A stretch of 14,184 nucleotides of DNA from Rodentolepis nana (Eukaryota > Platyhelminthes > Cestoda > Cyclophyllidea > Hymenolepididae), in NCBI GenBank assembly GCA_900617975.1, contig UZAE01012771.1, forward strand, positions 17,933 through 32,116, written 5' to 3'. This document shows, in pieces, positions 9,899 through 14,184 of the stretch. The position numbers were made by a program, and so were the translations under genes. Each line of letters starts with the position of its first letter. Within the stretch, counting starts at the first letter, position 1. The notes beneath the pieces were generated by a model that worked only from the letters and a program-made list of their open reading frames with translations, had not been told where the DNA came from and did no database searches.

Positions 9899-9943
9899 AC
9901 TATCATAACGCCTGCCATTTGATATAAATGAATAACTATTTCA

Positions 9944-10620
9944 AATGCCCGGATTTCTGTTTCGCTACTATGGGGCTTCTAAATGAAGTCACTATGTCAC
10001 TTTAATTTGGAATGGGTAGTCACAGAATTTCGTTCAAAAGGAGAACAACGTGGTGGCAGCTTTTCAAGGTGGTCTGTAGTCAGTACATTCCTCCCACCAA
10101 AATTTCTGCTCTTGTAACTCCACTGTTGCTCAACCTTCCCCTTTAATGACTTAAGGCTTTTGAGTAATGAAGTTTCCATATCAATGAGTGACCTTTCTTG
10201 ACAGTTGTAGGGCCTATAGACTCGCTATTCACTTTTTATATCGACGAGTTCCCTATCTACACCATCTTGGGATTTTTATCACTTTTCGGACAAATATCTT
10301 CCGGAAGGAATGATCTAGAATTGAATCGGCTAAATGCGACCAGGGAATTATACATGTCGTAAACATGCTAAGCACGGGGTGAAGAGAACTTACTTCACAC
10401 AACATGCAAATTCCTTCACTGCCTTTCCTTCGCGTCATCTGTCCAAATGGCTCTCCAAATGACTGGTCACGTTCGCGCCGTGCCTACTAAGGTGATTTCC
10501 GCTGCTGTTGTAGCCTTCACACGCTCATTCGAGACACCTTTTTTACTAGCACACTCTCTTCCCTCCCCCCCTCACCTCTATTCAACTTACCCACTCCTTA
10601 AAGTAATTTGTTTGCGAAAA
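9944..10620. other. GC-richer unique patch with two short minus-strand ORFs, function unknown
   Basis: This stretch is less AT-rich than its neighbours. Two minus-strand frames are open: 10438-10253 (starts MTRRKGSEGICMLCE, followed at once by a GTAAGT donor-like site) and 10179-9997 (KSLKSLKGKVEQQWSYKSRN..., ending in TGA; open a little upstream of its ATG, including RPYNCQERSLIDM). These might be exons of a small gene or of a decayed transposon. I recognise no domain and no acceptor between them is convincing. Confidence 0.25.
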
Positions 10621-10901
10621 TAAATTTTAATTGCCTATGATCTAAAGCTTTAATGTAAACAATAAGTATATTCAGTTAAAGTAGACCTCCATTTTTGTTG
10701 GATTTCAGACAAAATCAGCTTAATTTTCTTATCACGGAATGATATATTATGTGTACAATGAACTTATATACTAATGTAAGTTTGTAACGATAGCAAGCAA
10801 TCTAAACTAAGAGGAAGGTGTAGGTACTTACGAGAGTCGGAAAATGGACGCATTTCTAACTCAAATATACTGAAATTCTTTGCTATTTACATTCAAGATC
10901 T
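10621..10901. other. AT-rich spacer, nothing recognised
   Basis: Unique AT-rich sequence. ATTCAAGATCT at its right end may be one half of a decayed target duplication for copy 6. Confidence 0.4.
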
Positions 10902-10976
10902 GGGATGTGCGATAGAATTACCTCCACGTGGTGCACCCTGGGCAACGTATACTCATACGGCAAAAAAGTCTATCAA
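10902..10976 (+). ncRNA. HDV-like ribozyme, decayed P1 and P2 (copy 6)
   Basis: P3 (ACC/GGT), L3, the P1 3' strand GCACCCT, P4 (CGTAT/ATACG) and J4/2 GGCAAAAA with its C (10961) are intact. P1 has G4 changed to A (A-C mismatch in the middle of the helix), and P2 has C changed to A (GAATT against AAGTC). Predicted weak or inactive. Confidence 0.6.
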
Positions 10977-11220
10977 ACTGACAGTTGAATTCTGACTTCA
11001 AACTACCCTTTATGTCATATTCGACCACTTCCACAATACTCACCTTTCCTTTATCTCTACCTTTTCGCCTGTCTGCCACTTTGAGATCATTGAATCACTC
11101 TTCTGTTTCCCCTCTCCACTTTATCTCACTTTGATATTCCTCCTCTGTGAAGCCCCGAAGTCAGCTAAAGGGCTAACGATAACTCTCAAAACGCCTGCCA
11201 TTTTAAAAACATAAATAAAT
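10902..11220 (+). mobile_element. Family A SINE-like retroposon, near full length (copy 6)
   Basis: Begins GGGATGTGCGATAGAATTACC and ends CAAAACGCCTGCCATTTT with an ATAAATAAAT tail, about 319 bp. Flanks ATTCAAGATCT (10891-10901) and AATCAAAATAT (11221-11231) match at 8 of 11 positions, compatible with an old target duplication. Substitutions suggest an older copy than copies 2 and 3. Confidence 0.83.
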
Positions 11221-11554
11221 AATCAAAATATGCTTTAAAATGACTTTTCGATACAGTGCGTTAGGCTATTCTTGCTACTTAGGCGAATTGAAACGTTTAA
11301 CGTTTATTCTTTCGTTGATCTGAAAGTCGGCAAAAGTAGACGTTTCCATTGAGGCAAAACTAGTCTTTATCAGGAGAGAAGAAATTCAAACCTTTTTAGC
11401 AGCCTGAAATGAATAAACTTATAAGCGACGGGGGGAGGGCGGGTGAGGTACTGGGTCTAAACTTTAATTTTACCCTTTCATTATTTTTTTATTGTACCAA
11501 AAAAATAACAACTCAAATGTCCTTTTTTAACTAGGATTTTTCAATTCTCTCTTT
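11221..11554. other. Spacer between inverted copies 6 and 7
   Basis: Unique sequence with no gene. A G-rich run, GGGGGGAGGGCGGGTGAGG, lies at about 11430-11448, with three G-runs of three or more plus GG, short of a full quadruplex pattern. Confidence 0.5.
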
Positions 11555-11884
11555 ACATTTATTTATTTGTATCAAATGGCAGGCGTTTTGATAGATATCA
11601 TTGGCCCTCTAGTTGACTTCAGGCTTCACAGAGAGGAAGGAACATCAAAGAGAAAATACATCGAGATGGGGAACAGAAGAGTGTTTCAAAGATGCAAAAG
11701 AGGCAGACAGACAAAGGTAGAGAAAAAGGTAAAATGAGTACTGTGAAAGTGGTGGAATATGACATACAGTGGGGGTCATGGTAGTTTGAGGTGAGAAGTC
11801 AACTGCCGGTTAATAGGCTTTTTTGCCGTATGAATGTACGTTGCCCAGGGTGCACCACATGGAGGTAAGTCTTTCGCACACCCC
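11555..11884 (-). mobile_element. Family A SINE-like retroposon, full length (copy 7)
   Basis: Tail on the left (ACATTTATTTATTTGTATCA) and 5' end GGGGTGTGCGAAAG at 11884. TCTCTTT on both flanks (11548-11554 and 11885-11891) is a likely short target duplication. About 330 bp, with all segments of the family in order. Confidence 0.85.
11811..11884 (-). ncRNA. HDV-like ribozyme, P2 weakened (copy 7)
   Basis: P1 GGGGTGT/GCACCCT, P3 ACC/GGT, L3 TCCATGT, P1.1 GG and J4/2 GGCAAAAA are intact. P4 is CGTAC/ATACG with one mismatch. P2 (CGAAAGACTT with AAGCCTATTA) has two internal mismatches, so folding may be impaired. Confidence 0.6.
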
Positions 11885-12212
11885 TCTCTTTTTATATAAA
11901 AGATATTTCAACAACCCCACGTCTTTGGAGATTAGAGGGTGAAGGTAAGGTTTACGAATAAATACCGACTACAGGTTATAGACTACTTAGAACTTTGTGT
12001 TAGAATTTGTAGAAAGCGGATCAGGCAAGTCATAAAGAGGCATCAGGCTTCAATGAGATCAGAAATGTTAAATCATGGCAATAAGTTTGCGAAGCGTGCA
12101 TTTAGATTAATTTAATGGGTTGAAATATACGATTATGCTTAATGTTGCTTAGTTTCGCGAGATTTTAGAGAGAACTGTTATCATTTTGTGCAATTTTAAT
12201 ACTGATCGAAAC
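11885..12212. other. Spacer, nothing recognised
   Basis: Unique sequence between copy 7 and the plus-strand LTR. No ORF or repeat of note. Confidence 0.5.
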
Positions 12213-12547
12213 TGTTGGACAAGGCATCGCTTAGCACATCATCGCAAGCACGCACGAAGGATCGGGAGGTGCGGCAGTACAACTCTCTGTGCAGACAACC
12301 GTACAACCAGTGGCCAATCAGAAGCCTCCGTTTGTTTAACCTAACCCGCCATGCTGATCATGTTTAAGCTCCCTGAGTGTTCACTTTATGCACCAGATAC
12401 TGAATAAACATGTTCCGTGTTATAAGTCTGTTTCCTCTATAGTTGGGCTATAGCTTAGCTAGTTCTGGGAGTCTAGGTAGATGTAGGAGAATCTACCACA
12501 GAGATTTCTGAGTCAGTCAGGCTTTACTAGTGTAGCTATTCGCTACA
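12213..12547 (+). mobile_element. Solo LTR of a retrotransposon (LTR family, copy B)
   Basis: Runs TGTTGGACAAGG to CTATTCGCTACA, about 335 bp with TG/CA ends and AATAAA at 12403-12408. It is the same family as 7153-7454 but in opposite orientation and longer, with extra sequence in the first 100 bp (for example CTCTCTGTGCAGACAACC). The opposite orientation means the two are not ends of one element. No target duplication is seen at either possible 3' end, and the terminus is repeated downstream. Confidence 0.75.
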
Positions 12548-12621
12548 TGTTCGAGACTTAGGGAGCAATCCGCTACAAGTCTACAAAACAATATACATAA
12601 CTAGTGTAGCTATTCGCTACA
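12526..12621 (+). repeat. Tandem copies of the LTR 3' terminus
   Basis: A 22-bp terminus starting ACTAGTGTAG and ending TTCGCTACA occurs at 12526-12547 and again, identical, at 12600-12621. Between them, at 12556-12577, is a variant (ACTTAGGG...CAATCCGCTACA) that resembles the end of the other LTR at 7153 more closely. Each exact copy contains the inverted pair TGTAGC/GCTACA. Confidence 0.8.
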
Positions 12622-13082
12622 AATCTCAAGATCATAGGGACTAATTGGTCAATTTTGGTTGATTAAAACTTTACTTCAATTAGCATCATGCAATGTTGGC
12701 ATTTTAATGAAAGAATTGGTTAAAAGTAAATACATCTCCATCAAGGTATACTCTATTGTGTTATAACCAACCACAACATTTTAGGCAAGTAGTTGCAACT
12801 TGACAAGTAGTAGTCCATTGCATTGTTAAACCGAAAGGGGAGGGGGAGAGAGAGAGAGAGAGGAAGAGGTAATGGATTCACCTTTGCTTGATTTTTGACT
12901 ATTAATCCAATGTGCAATTCACTGCCTTAAATTCCAAAATTTAAAGCATCTATCCACTATCTCCAGCATCTATTTATCAAAGTATTTGATTATGACGGCC
13001 ATTTCTTCCACTTTTTCCTTCAGCGGTTCAAAAAGGTGCATGAAAGCAAATGGACGTCTGCCTCATTTATAATGAGGGGTTG
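12622..13082. other. Spacer with a purine tract
   Basis: Unique AT-rich DNA. At about 12834-12868 there is an all-purine G/GA run (G4, A, G5, then about nine GA units and GAAGAGG), able in principle to form triplex DNA. No gene is seen. Confidence 0.55.
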
Positions 13083-13156
13083 GGGGTGTGGGGTAGACTT
13101 ACCTCCACGTGGTGCACCCTGGGCAACGTACACTCAGACGGCAAAAAAGTCTATTA
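13083..13156 (+). ncRNA. HDV-like ribozyme, largely intact (copy 8)
   Basis: P1 GGGGTGT (13083-13089) with GCACCCT (13114-13120), P3 ACC/GGT, L3 TCCACGT and GGGC are intact. P2 GGGTAGACTT (13091-13100) with AAGTCTATTA (13147-13156) keeps seven Watson-Crick pairs plus two G-U. J4/2 is GGCAAAAA with its C at 13142. P4 is weaker (CGT/ACG with a larger loop). A good second candidate for activity. Confidence 0.7.
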
Positions 13157-13389
13157 ACCGGCAGTTGACTTCTGACTTCAAACTACCATGATCCCACTCT
13201 TTGCCATATTCGAATTCTTCCACAGTACTCACCTCACCTTTTTTCTACCTTCGTCTTTGAAGCACTCTTCTGTCCCCCCCCCCTCTCGACTTTTTTTCCA
13301 CTTTGATGTTCCTTCCCCTATGTGAAGCCTGAAGTCAACTAAAGGGCTAATGATTACTATCAGAACGCCTGCCATTTAGTATAAATAAG
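13083..13389 (+). mobile_element. Family A SINE-like retroposon, near full length (copy 8)
   Basis: Begins GGGGTGTGGGGTAGACTTAC and ends GAACGCCTGCCATTTAGTATAAATAAGT. About 307 bp, with a shortened middle (part of the TCTGTCTCTTTTACATC segment is missing). No clear target duplication; AATGAGGGGTT on the left and GATGATGGGGTA on the right are only suggestive. Confidence 0.82.
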
Positions 13390-13586
13390 TGATGATGGGG
13401 TAAATAACTTGTTCGTGCATGTACAAACAAAAATCACTTGTAAAATATTAACACTACGCCTTGTTCATATAAATCCACATTGACAATTGTATATATTCTT
13501 CTCATTTGTCAATGCTTTTTATATTATTATAAAATGGAACCACCTTTGGTTTGCATTCATTTCTGTTAAGATTTCCGTCTAATAAT

Positions 13587-13928
13587 TTATTTATTTATTT
13601 ACATCAAATGGCAGACGTTTTGATGGCTATCATTAGCCCTTTAGTTGACTTCAGGCGTCACAGAGGGAAAGGAGCATCAAAGTGCGAAAAGTCGAGAGGG
13701 GGGGGACAGAAGAGTGTTTCAAAGACAAAGGCACAGGTGTAAAAGAGGCAGACAGACACAAAGGCAGAGAAAAGGTAAGATGAGTACTATGGAAAGGGTC
13801 GATTATGACAAAGAGTGGGGTCATGGTAGTTTGAAGTGAGATATCAACTGCCAGTTAATAGACTTTTTCCGTATGAGTATACGTTGTCCAGGGTGCACCA
13901 CGTGGAGGTAAGTCTGTCGCACACCCCC
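13587..13928 (-). mobile_element. Family A SINE-like retroposon, full length (copy 9)
   Basis: Tail on the left (TTATTTATTTATTTACATCA) and 5' end GGGGGTGTGCGACAG at 13928. The flanks share CTAATAAT (13579-13586 and 13935-13942), and the repeat probably extends to about 13-14 bp with changes (TCCGT-CTAATAAT against TCTGAACTAATAAT). About 342 bp. Short frames through it are chance. Confidence 0.85.
13856..13927 (-). ncRNA. HDV-like ribozyme lacking the catalytic C (copy 9)
   Basis: P1 GGGGTGT/GCACCCT, P3, L3 and P4 (CGTAT/ATACG) are intact, and P2 is mostly intact. J4/2 reads GGAAAAAG where the other copies have GGCAAAAAAG, so the candidate catalytic cytosine is deleted. P1.1/J1.1 is GGAC rather than GGGC. 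Predicted inactive. Confidence 0.62.
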
Positions 13929-14184
13929 TCTGAACTAATAATGATGAGGCTAAATATTTATTTCGATTAAAATTAGGGCAAATTAATGGGAATAACTTCT
14001 ATCTGGCGTAAAAGAAGGTGAAATTTGTGTACTAAGAAGGAAGAGGACCCGATTTTTCTCGCTTTCCAAAGTCAACCGCCAAATCTTAAGGAAGGCGTTG
14101 AAGAAGTACAAACTACGGCACAAGTTCAAAAGTGACTGGTATAAATAAGCTCACTCATAAATTTTCCGGGTGAAAAGGGAGTAA
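13929..14184 (+). other. Right-edge unique DNA with a possible terminal exon
   Basis: A plus-strand frame of about 50 codons without an ATG is open to TAA at 14146-14148. It is rich in basic residues (LRRKRTRFFSLSKVNRQ... KSDWYK). It could be the last exon of an unseen gene, but no good splice acceptor precedes it and an overlapping frame is equally open. No family recognised. Confidence 0.15.

Larger units (their letters stand above)
9110..9932 (+). mobile_element. Family A SINE-like retroposon, 5'-truncated and interrupted (copy 4)
   Basis: Sequence runs GACTTACCTCC (9110) to ACTATCAT (9598), then resumes as AACGCCTGCCATTTGATATAAATG (9907-9932) after a second element inserted into it. Flanks TAACATTTCA (9100-9109) and TAACTATTTCA (9933-9943) look like a slightly decayed target duplication. 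It would then have inserted already 5'-truncated, without the P1 5' strand, so no ribozyme is possible. Its pyrimidine-rich middle is expanded into a 40-bp tandem array, listed separately. Confidence 0.82.

Noticed and set aside
7153..12547. A single LTR retrotransposon bounded by the two LTRs
   Set aside because: The LTRs are in opposite orientations, differ in length, and no gag-pol sequence lies between them.
13551..13839. Two overlapping 63-64-codon ORFs
   Set aside because: They lie almost wholly in the antisense of family A copy 9, and other copies do not preserve the frames.

Overview
The window is AT-rich eukaryotic DNA. It holds one intact protein-coding gene at the left edge and roughly 11.6 kb of repeat-filled intergenic DNA to its right. 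The gene is on the minus strand (182-2515, five coding exons) and encodes a complete 292-residue beta subunit of a Na+/K+-ATPase. The 37-nt first intron, the much longer last intron (1,268 nt) and the AT-rich flanks suggest a parasitic flatworm, perhaps schistosome-like. This placement is inference, and no species is claimed.

Layout. 1-181: 3' untranslated region. 182-2515: the beta-subunit gene, with a TA microsatellite, a G-quadruplex-type tract and a G12 run in its last intron. 2516-2550: 5' untranslated sequence behind a splice acceptor. 2551-5780: unannotatable AT-rich DNA with one old repeat fragment (about 3888-3938). 5781-13928: a field of eight copies of one ~300-340 bp SINE-like retroposon, called here family A, plus two solo LTRs in opposite orientations (7153-7454 minus, 12213-12547 plus), an AC microsatellite (6352-6415), and a somewhat GC-richer patch (9944-10620) with two short minus-strand ORFs. 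13929-14184: unique sequence with a weak plus-strand ORF.

The main find concerns family A. Its 5' end, fixed independently by a perfect 13-bp target-site duplication around the copy at 5781-6113, folds by inspection into the nested double pseudoknot of an HDV-like self-cleaving ribozyme. The P1 helix has 7 pairs starting with G1-U. P2 has 10 pairs. P3 is ACC/GGT around a 7-nt loop starting TCC. The P1 3' strand is followed by GG for P1.1. P4 is CGTAT/ATACG, and a GGCAA-type J4/2 joining strand holds the candidate catalytic C. The predicted cleavage point is the exact element boundary. Several other copies keep the fold to varying degrees, one has lost the catalytic C, and two are truncated through the ribozyme.

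The copies alternate strictly in orientation (plus, minus, four times over), giving four tail-to-tail inverted pairs. In one pair a copy is nested inside another with its own target duplication. No genes other than the ATPase subunit can be supported, so there is no gene network to describe. The repeats appear to be independent insertions.
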